Positions 50,258-61,968 of a DNA stretch of 64,000 nt are shown one piece after another (positions within the stretch are counted from its first letter, which is position 1; each line of letters begins with the position of its first letter). Position numbers and translations under genes: made by a program. A model generated the notes under the pieces. That model did no database searches and had not been told where the DNA came from. It was given only the letters and a program-made list of their open reading frames with translations. The stretch is from Deltaproteobacteria bacterium. GTDB lineage: Bacteria; Myxococcota_A; UBA9160; UBA4427. The stretch lies in the NCBI GenBank assembly GCA_029261855.1, contig JAJDAN010000011.1:223346-287345 (forward strand), in the 5' to 3' direction.

Positions 50258-51471
50258 GACCGCGCGTCCCCCAGGATGAGCGCGCAGTTACTGCCACCGA
50301 ACCCGAAGGAATTGCTCATCAGAGCGACCGGGCCGCGCACGTCCAGGGCGAACCCGTCGCCCGAGGACTCGACCAATTCGATGGCGGGTAGCGCGGGATC
50401 GCGTTCGCCGTCGTACCGATGCGGCGGCAGGACGAGACGACGGTCGCCGTCGGCGCGACGCGCGAGGACGAGCCAACAGAAGCCCGCCTCGATGGCACCC
50501 GAAGCGCCCAGGGTGTGCCCCACCAGGGGCTTCGTCGAGCTGCACGGAACCGGCTGCTCGAAGACCCGCGCGACGGCCGCGCTCTCCATGGCGTCGTTCT
50601 GGGGCGTGCCCGTGCCGTGCAGATTCAGATACGCGATATCCTCGGCGTCGAGCCCCGCGTCCGCGAGCGCGGCGCGCATGCACTGCTCAGCACCGCGACC
50701 CTCGGGATGGGGAGCCGACATGTGGTGGGCGTCGCTCGACTCGCCGCCGCCCAGCAGCTGGACACCTCCTTCTTCGCGGGTCAACAGGAAGAGCGCGGCA
50801 CCTTCGCCGAGGGTCAGTCCGTCGCGGTTCGCGCTCATCGGGTTCGTGATTCCGGCCGAGACCGCGTGCAGCGCCGCGAAGCCGTTTGCGGTCAGCCTGC
50901 ACAGGGAATCGACGGCCCCGGCGATCACCGCGTCGCAGAAGCCGAGATCGAGCAGGCTGCGCGCGGACAACAGCGCCTTGGCACCCGTCGAGCATGCCGT
51001 CGAAGGAGATTGGCGGGGTCCCTGGGCACCCGACGCGCGCGCCACGTAATCGCAGAGTCCGCCGAACTCGAGCTGCGCCAGCGAGAACGTCGGCGACAAG
51101 GCGCCCGAGACATGGCGTTCGCGGAAGGCATCCTCGGCTTCCGAGAACCCGGACGTGCTCGACCCGACCACGACCCCCACGCGGTGGGCGCCAAAACGCT
51201 CGATGGCGGCGTCGATCGGCCCGCGGATCTGGCCGAGCGCCGACTCGGCGAGCTGGTTGTTCCGGCAGGCGTACTCGGACAGCGCTTCGGGCAGGGGCGG
51301 CAGCGCGCCGCGCGCCTGCGCGTAGAACCCGGTGGCACCGGGAACGAGGTCGTCGCGCTGCACGACACCGTCCTGGTCTCCGGCGACGAGGCGCGGACCG
51401 ATCTCCTCGAGACTCGAACCCAGCGCGTGGTGCATCCCGAGCGCCACCAGACGGCAGGGCCCGCGACTCAT
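50254..51471 (-). CDS. 3-oxoacyl-ACP synthase (ketosynthase) of the aryl polyene-like cluster
   Basis: This 405-residue FabF-type condensing enzyme has the triad Cys in STACSTGAKA (about 155), His in LHGTGTPQND (about 292) and His in LVGHTLGASGA (about 325), ending NSFGFGGSNCALIL. It probably elongates the aryl starter with malonyl units. Its ATG overlaps the AMP ligase stop, and its own stop overlaps the ketosynthase-like gene. It is therefore in a strict operon with both. Confidence 0.92.
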   Translation of the reverse strand: MSRGPCRLVALGMHHALGSSLEEIGPRLVAGDQDGVVQRDDLVPGATGFYAQARGALPPLPEALSEYACRNNQLAESALGQIRGPIDAAIERFGAHRVGVVVGSSTSGFSEAEDAFRERHVSGALSPTFSLAQLEFGGLCDYVARASGAQGPRQSPSTACSTGAKALLSARSLLDLGFCDAVIAGAVDSLCRLTANGFAALHAVSAGITNPMSANRDGLTLGEGAALFLLTREEGGVQLLGGGESSDAHHMSAPHPEGRGAEQCMRAALADAGLDAEDIAYLNLHGTGTPQNDAMESAAVARVFEQPVPCSSTKPLVGHTLGASGAIEAGFCWLVLARRADGDRRLVLPPHRYDGERDPALPAIELVESSGDGFALDVRGPVALMSNSFGFGGSNCALILGDARS

Positions 51472-52970
51472 TTTCCGGTCCCCGCCGCGTCGAGGATCAG
51501 CTTCTGACGCAGGATCTTCCCGGTCGGCGAACGCGGCACGTCGGACCTGATCTCGAAGCTGCGCGGCACCTTGTAGTGGATGAGGTGCTCGCGCGCGAAG
51601 CGGCGGATCTCGTCGCGGGTGAGCTCCGCACCCGGCTCCGGGATCACGATGGCCTTCAGTCGCGAGGCCGTCTCGCTGTAGTAGATGGGCACGGCGACCG
51701 CGTCGCGTACAGCGGGGTGCCTCACGAGGACCGCCTCCACTTCGAGCGGATTCACCTTCAGCCCCCCGACATCGATCATCAGCTTCAAGCGCCCCGTCAG
51801 CTCGAGCACCCCGGATTCGTCGAGACGCCCGAGATCGCCGGTCAGCAGGAAGCCGTCCCGGGTCGGCGGTGCGTCGTCGCCCAGATACTCCGTCAACATG
51901 CTCGGCGAAGCGACCGCGACCTGGCCTTCTGTTCCGGCAGGCAGCGCACGCGCGAGATCGTCCCCCTCGACGATGCGGATCTCGACTCCGGGAAGCGGTC
52001 GGCCGACACATTCCGGACGGAAGGGCCCGCGCGCCGGATCCCAGGCCTCCGGCGCGTTGTAGGCGACGGAGCCGAACTCGGTCGCTCCGTAGACCTGCCC
52101 CACCGCCACGCCGAACGCCGCGCGAAAGCGCTCGGCGACCTCGGGCGGGAGGGGACTTCCCGCGGAGACCACCCGCCGCAACGCGGGTGCGGCGGTCCCC
52201 TTCTCGCTGCCACGCGCCAGGGAATCGAGCATCAGTGGGACCGCGGGAAAGCAGCTGATGCCCCGTTCCGCCAGGGCTGTGCGCACCGCCTGGACGTCGA
52301 AGCGCGCGTGCAACTCGAGACACGCACCGGCGGGAACACCCGTCAGGACGGCCATGTCGATGCCGTAGGAATGGTAGACAGGGACCACCAACAACATTCG
52401 ATCGCGCTCGTCGACACCGATGACTGCGCGACAGCCGTCGCCGACGGCGTCGAGGGCGGCGGCCGCCCGACGCACGACTTTCGGAGGGCCCGTGGTGCCC
52501 GAGCTCCTCAGCAGGATCGAACCGTCCCCGCGGCCTCGAGGCGTTGCCCCTGTAGCAGTCCCGTCGCCGACGTCGGCCTGCACTTCGGACAGCGGAATGT
52601 GTTCGGGGACGGCTCCGTGCAAGCGCTCGAGTGCCTCGGGTGCGCCCACGACGACCCGTGCCCCGATCTCGGCGGCCAGACTGCGAAGCTCGCTCGCCGT
52701 CGATTCTGGTGCGACCGGGGCCACCGGCAGGTCCGCGTGCAGTCCGGCCAGGATCGCTGCCAGGACCTCGAACTGGTTCCCGCCGCAAACGAGGACCGGC
52801 GACCCGGAAGCCACGCGCTCGAGGCGAAGCGCCAGCTCCGTCGCCGTCGCGTGCAACGATCGCCAGTCGAAGCTGCGCAAGCCACCTTCCCCATCGCGAT
52901 CGACGACCGCGACCTGCTCCGCGCGCTGAGTCGCGTGTCGTTCCAGACCCGCGATTACGTGGCTGGACAT
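51468..52970 (-). CDS. Acyl/aryl-AMP ligase (4-coumarate:CoA ligase-like)
   Basis: This 500-residue ANL enzyme has the P-loop LRSSGTTGPPKVVRR (about 155), YGATEFGS, GFLLTGDLGRLDE and the C-terminal catalytic Lys in RSPTGKILRQKL. In aryl polyene and xanthomonadin pathways it activates hydroxybenzoate-type starters and loads them on an ACP. It lies 40 bp downstream of the chorismatase gene, which could supply that substrate. Confidence 0.9.
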   Translation of the reverse strand: MSSHVIAGLERHATQRAEQVAVVDRDGEGGLRSFDWRSLHATATELALRLERVASGSPVLVCGGNQFEVLAAILAGLHADLPVAPVAPESTASELRSLAAEIGARVVVGAPEALERLHGAVPEHIPLSEVQADVGDGTATGATPRGRGDGSILLRSSGTTGPPKVVRRAAAALDAVGDGCRAVIGVDERDRMLLVVPVYHSYGIDMAVLTGVPAGACLELHARFDVQAVRTALAERGISCFPAVPLMLDSLARGSEKGTAAPALRRVVSAGSPLPPEVAERFRAAFGVAVGQVYGATEFGSVAYNAPEAWDPARGPFRPECVGRPLPGVEIRIVEGDDLARALPAGTEGQVAVASPSMLTEYLGDDAPPTRDGFLLTGDLGRLDESGVLELTGRLKLMIDVGGLKVNPLEVEAVLVRHPAVRDAVAVPIYYSETASRLKAIVIPEPGAELTRDEIRRFAREHLIHYKVPRSFEIRSDVPRSPTGKILRQKLILDAAGTGK

Positions 52971-53010
52971 GAGAACCCGGACATGGATCGCATCGCGCCA
53001 GCCCCGCCCG

Positions 53011-53937
53011 CTAGAGGCTCAGGCAGAGGACGCCCTCGGCCTCGACGAGGAGCTCCGGCCGACACAGGCGTGCGGATACGAGATCGAGACGGGTCTCCGC
53101 GGGAAAGGCGTCCTGAACGGCGTTGCGGATGACTCTGGCATCTTCCTCCCGCGCCACGTAGACGCGCAGCTCCCGGTAGAGCGACAACGCCGCTTCGAGA
53201 TCGTCGGGCCCTGCGTCGCCCGACAGCGAGCGGCCGCTCAACTCTCCGGCAATCGTCGCCAGGTTTCGAAAGGTCTCCCGCAGCTGCCCGGGTAGATCGC
53301 CCAGGTGCACTGAGTCCTCGCCGACGATGCTCGCCGTGCCAGCCGCAAGCCCCACCTCGTCCCAGGCGAGAGCCCCGAGACGCCCGGTCACCCTGGCGGC
53401 TCGCGAGAAACAGGGCGGCTGCGGACCGTAGCGCCGGGAATAGCGATACGACGGGCGCTGACGTGGGTTCTCCATGGGGACCGCCTCGACCCTGCCCGCC
53501 AGCAGATGGACGACGAAGTCCGGACCCGAATGCCCGACGGCAGACGCCGTCACCCGCGTCGGATTCTCGTCGTCCCCATAGCACTCGCGGTATCCCTGCT
53601 GACGCCCCGCGTTGAAGAGCTCGTAGCGGCTGAACCCGTCGTCGCTGGGGCGGCGGATGTCCGGGACGAAATTCCACATCCGGACGGGGCGCAACCCGCG
53701 GCCGGCTACGGATTCGAGCGCCGCGACGTAACAGCGTGCCACTCCGGCGCGAAAGCTCCGATCGTCCAGCCGGGCGGCGTCCGGAAGCAGCGCACGAACC
53801 AGCGCGAGCTCTCCCGCCGACCGGCTCTTCACGACGACGCCTTCCTTTTCCAGCACGTCCTGCTCGCGCGCGTCGGGCCCGAGGGCATCTCGCACCCACG
53901 GCGGCGCCATCGGAGGATCGAGTCGAAGTAGAGGCAT
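53011..53937 (-). CDS. Chorismatase/3-hydroxybenzoate synthase family (XanB2/FkbO-like)
   Basis: The 308-residue enzyme shows the chorismatase fingerprint: MWNFVPDI, SRYELFNAGRQQGY, ENPRQRPSYRYSRRYGPQPP, SRAARV and AAGTASIVGEDSVHLGDLPGQL. The family hydrolyses chorismate; XanB2 of Xanthomonas gives 3- and 4-hydroxybenzoate, the former being the xanthomonadin starter. It lies upstream of the AMP ligase on the same strand, so the pair plausibly makes and activates the aryl starter. ATG 53937 is used; TTG 53952 is also possible. Product specificity cannot be read from sequence. Confidence 0.87.
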   Translation of the reverse strand: MPLLRLDPPMAPPWVRDALGPDAREQDVLEKEGVVVKSRSAGELALVRALLPDAARLDDRSFRAGVARCYVAALESVAGRGLRPVRMWNFVPDIRRPSDDGFSRYELFNAGRQQGYRECYGDDENPTRVTASAVGHSGPDFVVHLLAGRVEAVPMENPRQRPSYRYSRRYGPQPPCFSRAARVTGRLGALAWDEVGLAAGTASIVGEDSVHLGDLPGQLRETFRNLATIAGELSGRSLSGDAGPDDLEAALSLYRELRVYVAREEDARVIRNAVQDAFPAETRLDLVSARLCRPELLVEAEGVLCLSL

Positions 53938-54024
53938 CGGGTCCGGCCGCAAGCTTTGAACGGATCTCGCCGAGCCCCACCCCAGGCTCGACGAATGGCT
54001 TCGGCACTATAGCCCAGGCGATGA

Positions 54025-55389
54025 ATGCCTATAATGCCAGCCGTGAAGATCGCCTTCGTCTCCGGCAACCGCGAAAAGCTACCCGACGGGGTCGTTCCGC
54101 TCGGCATCCTCTACGTGATGGCGAGTACCCCCGACCGTCACGAGAAGAAGCTCATCGACCTGTGCTTCGAACGGTCACCGGAGGAGGCGCTGCAAGACCA
54201 GCTGCGCGCCTGGCAGCCGGACCTCGTCGCCATCGGGATGCGGAACATCCAGAACAACGACTACTCCGGCATCAGCGACAACGTCGACTACTACCGCGGC
54301 CTCGTGAGCGCAGTGCGAGATGCCAGCGACGCACCGGTCGTCGTCGGCGGGTCCGGGTTCAGCGTCATGCCAGCCGAGCTGATGCCCCGTTTGGGCGCAG
54401 ACTTCGGCATCTCGGGCGAGGGTGAGGGCGCCTTCCCGAAGCTCGTCGAAGCGCTGGAAGCCGGTGGCTCCGGGGACGCCGCGCTCGCGGAGATCGGGAG
54501 CCTGCACCGCCTGCGGGAGGGCTCGGTCGAGAGCAATCCGGTGGACCGCAACTTCCTCGACATGAACGAGATTCCGGTGCCGGACCGCCGACTCGCGGAC
54601 AGCCGCTACTACGAGCGCTACGCGATCGAGTCGATCCAGACGAAGCGGGGCTGTCCGTTGCTCTGCAACTACTGCACCTACCCCATCATCGAGGGTCGCG
54701 TCGGCCGCGCCCGGGAGCCCGGCGCCGTGGTCGACGAGATGTTCGCGTGCCTCGAGCAGCAACCCGACATCCGACACTTCTTCATCGTCGACTCGGTCTT
54801 CAACCTGCCCCGTACCCACGCGAAGAACGTCTGCCGCGAGCTGATCGCCCGCGACTGGCAGATCCCGTGGACCTGCTACGCGAATCCACTGGGCTTCGAC
54901 CAGGAGATGGCAGAGCTCGCGAAGCAGGCCGGCTGCGCCGGCATGGAGATCGGGTCCGACTCGGGCGTCGACGCCGTCCTCAAACGGCTGAGAAAGGGCT
55001 TCACCACCGACGAGATCCGTCGGATCCACGAGCTGTGCAAGAGCGCAGGGATCCCCGACTGCCACACCTTCATCCTCGGCACCGCGGGCGAGACCCTCGA
55101 CGACGTCAAGCAGACCCTGGACTTCGCCGTCGAGCTGGACCCCTTCAGCGCGATCCTGATGATGTGGGTCGACGACTTCGAGGCGCTGGACCCCGCCCTG
55201 CGCGCAGAACGGATGAAGCTGCGGGATGACATCAAGGCCCTGTTGCTCGAGCGCAAGGAGCAGTATCCCTACTGGAGCATCCCGCCTCTGGCGATCAACT
55301 TCGACGCACGCCTGTTCCAGCGCTTGCGGCGTCACGGGATGCACGGACCGTTGTGGCAATTCGTTCGCCTGGGAGACCTGAATGACTGA
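54025..55389 (+). CDS. B12-binding-domain radical SAM protein
   Basis: The 454-residue enzyme has an N-terminal cobalamin-binding-like Rossmann domain (PDLVAIGMRNIQ, VVVGGSGFSVMPAEL, ISGEGEGAFPKL) and a radical SAM barrel. The iron-sulfur cluster motif is RGCPLLCNYCTYP (CxxxCxxC, about 211). EIGSDSG and FILGTAGETLDDV are typical downstream elements. Such enzymes often methylate or rearrange unactivated carbons; the substrate is unknown. It is divergent from the chorismatase gene and overlaps the lipoprotein hydrolase gene by 8 bp. ATG 54034 is an alternative start. Confidence 0.88.
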   Translation: MPIMPAVKIAFVSGNREKLPDGVVPLGILYVMASTPDRHEKKLIDLCFERSPEEALQDQLRAWQPDLVAIGMRNIQNNDYSGISDNVDYYRGLVSAVRDASDAPVVVGGSGFSVMPAELMPRLGADFGISGEGEGAFPKLVEALEAGGSGDAALAEIGSLHRLREGSVESNPVDRNFLDMNEIPVPDRRLADSRYYERYAIESIQTKRGCPLLCNYCTYPIIEGRVGRAREPGAVVDEMFACLEQQPDIRHFFIVDSVFNLPRTHAKNVCRELIARDWQIPWTCYANPLGFDQEMAELAKQAGCAGMEIGSDSGVDAVLKRLRKGFTTDEIRRIHELCKSAGIPDCHTFILGTAGETLDDVKQTLDFAVELDPFSAILMMWVDDFEALDPALRAERMKLRDDIKALLLERKEQYPYWSIPPLAINFDARLFQRLRRHGMHGPLWQFVRLGDLND

Positions 55390-56704
55390 AGACCGCAAGA
55401 CGCTCGCTCGTCCCGCTCTCGTCGTGCCCGCGTTGCTGGCGCTCGCCCTGTCGCTCCCGGGCTGCGCGCTCCTCGGGGTGTCGGAGCAGCGCGACGTCGT
55501 GCAGTCCTTTGCGCGTGTCCGCGGGTCGGTCACCCGGGCCGAACCGAGCGACAGCCCGATCATCGTCGTACTCGTCCGCAAGACCGCCCCGGGGTCGGCC
55601 GACCCGCTGCAGATCGAGGACCACTACGCGCTCGAACGACCGGGCAACTTCGCGTTCGTGACTTCTCCCGGGACTTTCCGACTCGCCGCCTTCGAGGATC
55701 GCAACCGGAACTTCCGCTACGACCCCGGCGAGCCGGGTCTGCACAGCCAGTCCTTCTTCGAGCTGGTAACGGGTCAGACCCTCGACGGCATCGAGCTCGT
55801 CACCTCGGCGAGCCAGGCCCGGGACGAGCACTTCGACATCCTGGTCCTGGAGAAGCGCGCACCTCGGGACCAGCACAACTTCAGCCTCGGTCGCTTCACG
55901 GTCCGCGGCGACGTCGTCGAGCTCGACAATCCGCGCTTCGGCGCCGAGAGCGGTTCCATGGGGATGTGGCGCTTCGCCGACTTCGTGTTCGAGCTCGGCC
56001 CGGGCATCTACTTCCTCGAGGACTACGACCCGAACAAGATCCCGGTGCTGTTCGTCCACGGCATCAGCGGCTACCCCCAGGAATTCTCGACCCTCATCGC
56101 GAATCTCGATCGCGAGCGCTTCCAGCCCTGGTTCTACTTCTATCCGTCGGGCATGCACCTCGACGCCATCGCGAGCCACGCGGCGGAAACCCTGGCCGAG
56201 CTGCAGATCCGCCACGACTTCGACGAGCTGGCCGTGGTGTCTCACAGCATGGGTGGCCTGGTGTCGCGGGCGCTGATCCTGAAGCACTGGGACCGGACAC
56301 AGCGTGCGGACGTCAAGCTCTTCGTGGCCCTGTCCGCACCCTGGGGCGGGAGCGAGAGCGCAGCGAACATCGCCAATGCTCCCCAGGACATCGTGGTGTA
56401 CTCGTGGCTCGACATGAACCCGTCGAGCGACTTCCTCAAGGGGATCTTCTTCGAGGCGCCGGACTACGAGCAACCCCGAGGCCTGCCCCCCGCCACGCGC
56501 TTCGACATGCTCTTCGGCTACCACCGCAAGGACAACTCGTTCGGGCCCTCGGCCGACGGCGTACTGACGGTCAAGAGCGAGACCCGTCTCGAGGCCGTCG
56601 AGGCCGCGGAGTCGATCCTGCCCCTCGACTACGACCATGTCGGGATCGTGCACAGCCCCGAAGCCGTCGAGCGACTGAACAAGCTCCTCGACGAGACCTT
56701 CTAG
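55382..56704 (+). CDS. Lipoprotein alpha/beta hydrolase
   Basis: The 440-residue envelope protein has a signal peptide ending in lipobox SLPGC (Cys about 28), a beta-rich domain with EDRNRNFRYDPGEPG, and a C-terminal alpha/beta hydrolase (about 215-440). The oxyanion segment is VLFVHGISGYPQEF. The nucleophile elbow is VVSHSMGGLVSR, where the usual GxSxG starts with Ser instead of Gly. It resembles PGAP1/lipase-like esterases. It is coupled to the radical SAM gene. Its TAG stop shares CTAG with the convergent GNAT gene. Confidence 0.8.
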   Translation: MTEDRKTLARPALVVPALLALALSLPGCALLGVSEQRDVVQSFARVRGSVTRAEPSDSPIIVVLVRKTAPGSADPLQIEDHYALERPGNFAFVTSPGTFRLAAFEDRNRNFRYDPGEPGLHSQSFFELVTGQTLDGIELVTSASQARDEHFDILVLEKRAPRDQHNFSLGRFTVRGDVVELDNPRFGAESGSMGMWRFADFVFELGPGIYFLEDYDPNKIPVLFVHGISGYPQEFSTLIANLDRERFQPWFYFYPSGMHLDAIASHAAETLAELQIRHDFDELAVVSHSMGGLVSRALILKHWDRTQRADVKLFVALSAPWGGSESAANIANAPQDIVVYSWLDMNPSSDFLKGIFFEAPDYEQPRGLPPATRFDMLFGYHRKDNSFGPSADGVLTVKSETRLEAVEAAESILPLDYDHVGIVHSPEAVERLNKLLDETF

Positions 56705-57179
56705 GCCGCCCGTCCGCCGAAACGTTTCTCCAGACGTAGGGCGTCTTCGACCCCCTGGTAGTAGCCGGGGAGTCGGCCGCGTTCGCGGTAGCCGCGCACC
56801 TCGTAGAACGCGCGTGCGGCGCGGGCCTTCTCGCGCACCTCGAGACGAATCGCCGCAATGCCGCCGCGCCGGGCCACGCACTCGAGCCAGTCGACGAGCG
56901 CGCGCGCCACACCCTGGCGCCGATTCGCGGGCGACACGGCGAGCAGCAGCAGATGTGCCCGTGACGCTTCGAACTCGAAGGACATGGCGGCGAAGCCGAT
57001 GAGTGCATTCCCGCCGCGCGCGACCACCACGCACGACTCGTCGTCGCGGATGCAGGCGGCGATCGCGCTCGCGCGCCAGCGCCAGGTCAGCCCGGACTCG
57101 ATGGTTCGCCGCGACAGGTTCGCGAGCGCAGGCGCTTCGCCCACGCGAGCCGGCCTGAGCACCGGATCGCGAACGCGCA

Positions 57180-57180
<1 letters not shown>
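56701..57180 (-). CDS. GNAT-family N-acetyltransferase
   Basis: The 159-residue acetyltransferase has the acetyl-CoA-binding loop ANRRQGVARALVDWL (RxxGxA, about 85) and RLEVREKARAARAFYEVRGYRERG, the pattern of RimI-like enzymes. The acceptor is unknown. Its ATG overlaps the thiolase stop by one base. Confidence 0.85.
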
Positions 57181-60353
<3,173 letters not shown>

Positions 60354-60357
<4 letters not shown>

Positions 60358-60926
60358 GCCGGCCGTTGCTCGGAACCCGGCGTGCTCTTCAAGGCATCCC
60401 CGGTCTCGTGACCCTTCCCGGACCCGGTCTCATGACCCTCCCCGGAGTAGTCCTCGCCGTAGAGGAACACCTCGAGGATCAGGATCGCGACGCCCACGAC
60501 GATGCACGAGTCGGCGATGTTGAAGGTCGGCCAGGTATAGGCGCCGAGGTGGACGTCGAGCCAGTCGATCACCTCCCCGTAGAAGACCCGGTCGCTCAGG
60601 TTCCCGAGCGCGCCACCCAGGATCATGCCGAGCGCCGCTGCAGACAGCCGGGCCTGGGCGGGCAGACGCCTGTAGAAGACGAACAACAGGCTCACCGCGA
60701 CGGCGCCCGCCCCGAGAAAGAACGGCAGTCGCCAGTCGGAATGCGCCCCGGCCAGCAGGCTGAAAGCTCCCCCCGGATTCCGGACATGCGTCAGATCGAA
60801 GAAACCGGGAATGACGGCGAGGCTCTCGCCGTAATAGAAACCCTCCACGATCCAGTGCTTGCTGACCTGGTCGACGGGAAACGCGATCGCGAACGTAAGG
60901 ACGAACCAGAAGAGCTTGGGACTCAT
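60354..60926 (-). CDS. lspA: Lipoprotein signal peptidase II
   Basis: This 190-residue inner-membrane aspartyl protease has four membrane helices and cleaves prolipoproteins after lipidation. The catalytic Asp residues are in GNLSDRVFYGEVIDW and FNIADS; HVRNPGGAFS is conserved. It ends with an unusual hydrophilic tail of about 35 residues containing GEGHETGSGKGHETG. ATG 60926 is selected because homologues begin just before FWFVLTFAIAFPVDQ. The window encodes at least two lipoproteins (secretin and hydrolase) that would need it. Confidence 0.95.
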
Positions 60927-60991
60927 CCGGGGCGAACGTATCACGCTCGCGGCGTCACGGAGGGCTTCCCCGTGGGAACGGGCGATTCGAA

Positions 60992-61040
60992 GCATACATT
61001 ACGACAAGTTGCAGTTCCGTTCGTTAGATGTAATGTATGC
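60992..61040. promoter_or_regulatory. 11-bp inverted repeat at the PaaX-type regulator start
   Basis: GCATACATTAC (60992-61002) and GTAATGTATGC (61030-61040) are perfect inverted copies separated by 27 nt, in an AT-rich island between lspA and the regulator. The right arm overlaps the ATG at 61033, an arrangement suited to autorepression. Confidence 0.65.
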
Positions 61041-61968
61041 CGCCGTGACACCTTCTCCCAAGAGCCTGATCGTCGACCTGCTCTCGACCCTGCCGCGCTC
61101 GGCCGAGGGGGCGATGCCCGTTCGCGCGTTGGTCTCTGCCGGCGACTGCTTCGGGATCGCCGAGAACAGCATCCGTGTCGCTTTGGCTCGGCTCTGCGCC
61201 GCCGGCACCGTCGCTCGGGACGAGCGCGGTCGCTATCGGCTCGGGGAGCGCACGGAGGCCACCCGCCGCGAGGTCTCTTCCTGGAAGACCCGGCACGAAG
61301 ATCTGTGCGACTGGACCGAGAGACGCTGGACCGGCGTGCTGACACCGCCGCGCGGACCTCGCGCCCCGCGCAAGCAGGCGACCCGACGCCAGCGCGCACT
61401 GCTGCTGCTGGGGTTCCGTCGCTTCGACGCCAACCTGTACCTGCGGCCCGACAACCTGGCCGGCGGCACGCCGCGAACCCGTGAGCGCCTCGTGGCCCTG
61501 GACCCGACGGCATGCGGGGACGGCACCCTGATCACGAGCCTGTCCGATCTCGACGCCGAGACCGAGGGACGCGCGCTCGGGCTGTGGGACGGCGACGAAG
61601 CCGTCGCCGCCTACGGCTTCTCCTGCCGGCGACTGGCGTCGAGCGAGAAGCACCTCGAAGGGCTGCCGCGCGGCGAGGCCATGGTCGAGACCTTCCTCGT
61701 CGGGGGCCAGGTGCTGCGGCAGATCGCACTCGACCCGCTGCTTCCCGAGGACATCGTCCCGGCGCGCGAACGGGCGCGTCTGGTGGAAGCGATGCGCCGC
61801 TACGACCGGCTCGGCCGCGCCTGCTGGGCGGGCTTCCTCGGATCCTTCGACGTTCCCCACCTGCGAACCCCGGCCGACGTGCGGGTGGCGGATGCGCCCC
61901 TGTCGATGGCCGGGCTCTCTCGCGAAGCCTCTACACAATCCACCCTCGTCCCCGGAGCCCGAACATGA
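61033..61968 (+). CDS. PaaX-family transcriptional regulator
   Basis: The 311-residue protein has an N-terminal winged HTH (PKSLIVDLLSTLPRSAEGAMPVRAL) and the PaaX-like middle and C-terminal regions (ENSIRVALARLCAAGTVARDERGRYRL; GWxG-type features are less clear). PaaX members repress aromatic-acid genes through CoA thioesters. This one is coupled to a fatty-acid desaturase, so it may sense an acyl-CoA. ATG 61033 lies inside the operator-like repeat; GTG 61045, nearer to TPSPKSLIV, is a good alternative. Confidence 0.85.
   Translation: MYAAVTPSPKSLIVDLLSTLPRSAEGAMPVRALVSAGDCFGIAENSIRVALARLCAAGTVARDERGRYRLGERTEATRREVSSWKTRHEDLCDWTERRWTGVLTPPRGPRAPRKQATRRQRALLLLGFRRFDANLYLRPDNLAGGTPRTRERLVALDPTACGDGTLITSLSDLDAETEGRALGLWDGDEAVAAYGFSCRRLASSEKHLEGLPRGEAMVETFLVGGQVLRQIALDPLLPEDIVPARERARLVEAMRRYDRLGRACWAGFLGSFDVPHLRTPADVRVADAPLSMAGLSREASTQSTLVPGART

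Noticed and set aside
51472..52788. Upstream extension of the ketosynthase frame
   Set aside because: The extended part is an out-of-frame reading of the AMP ligase gene. The ketosynthase starts at ATG 51471, overlapping the ligase stop.
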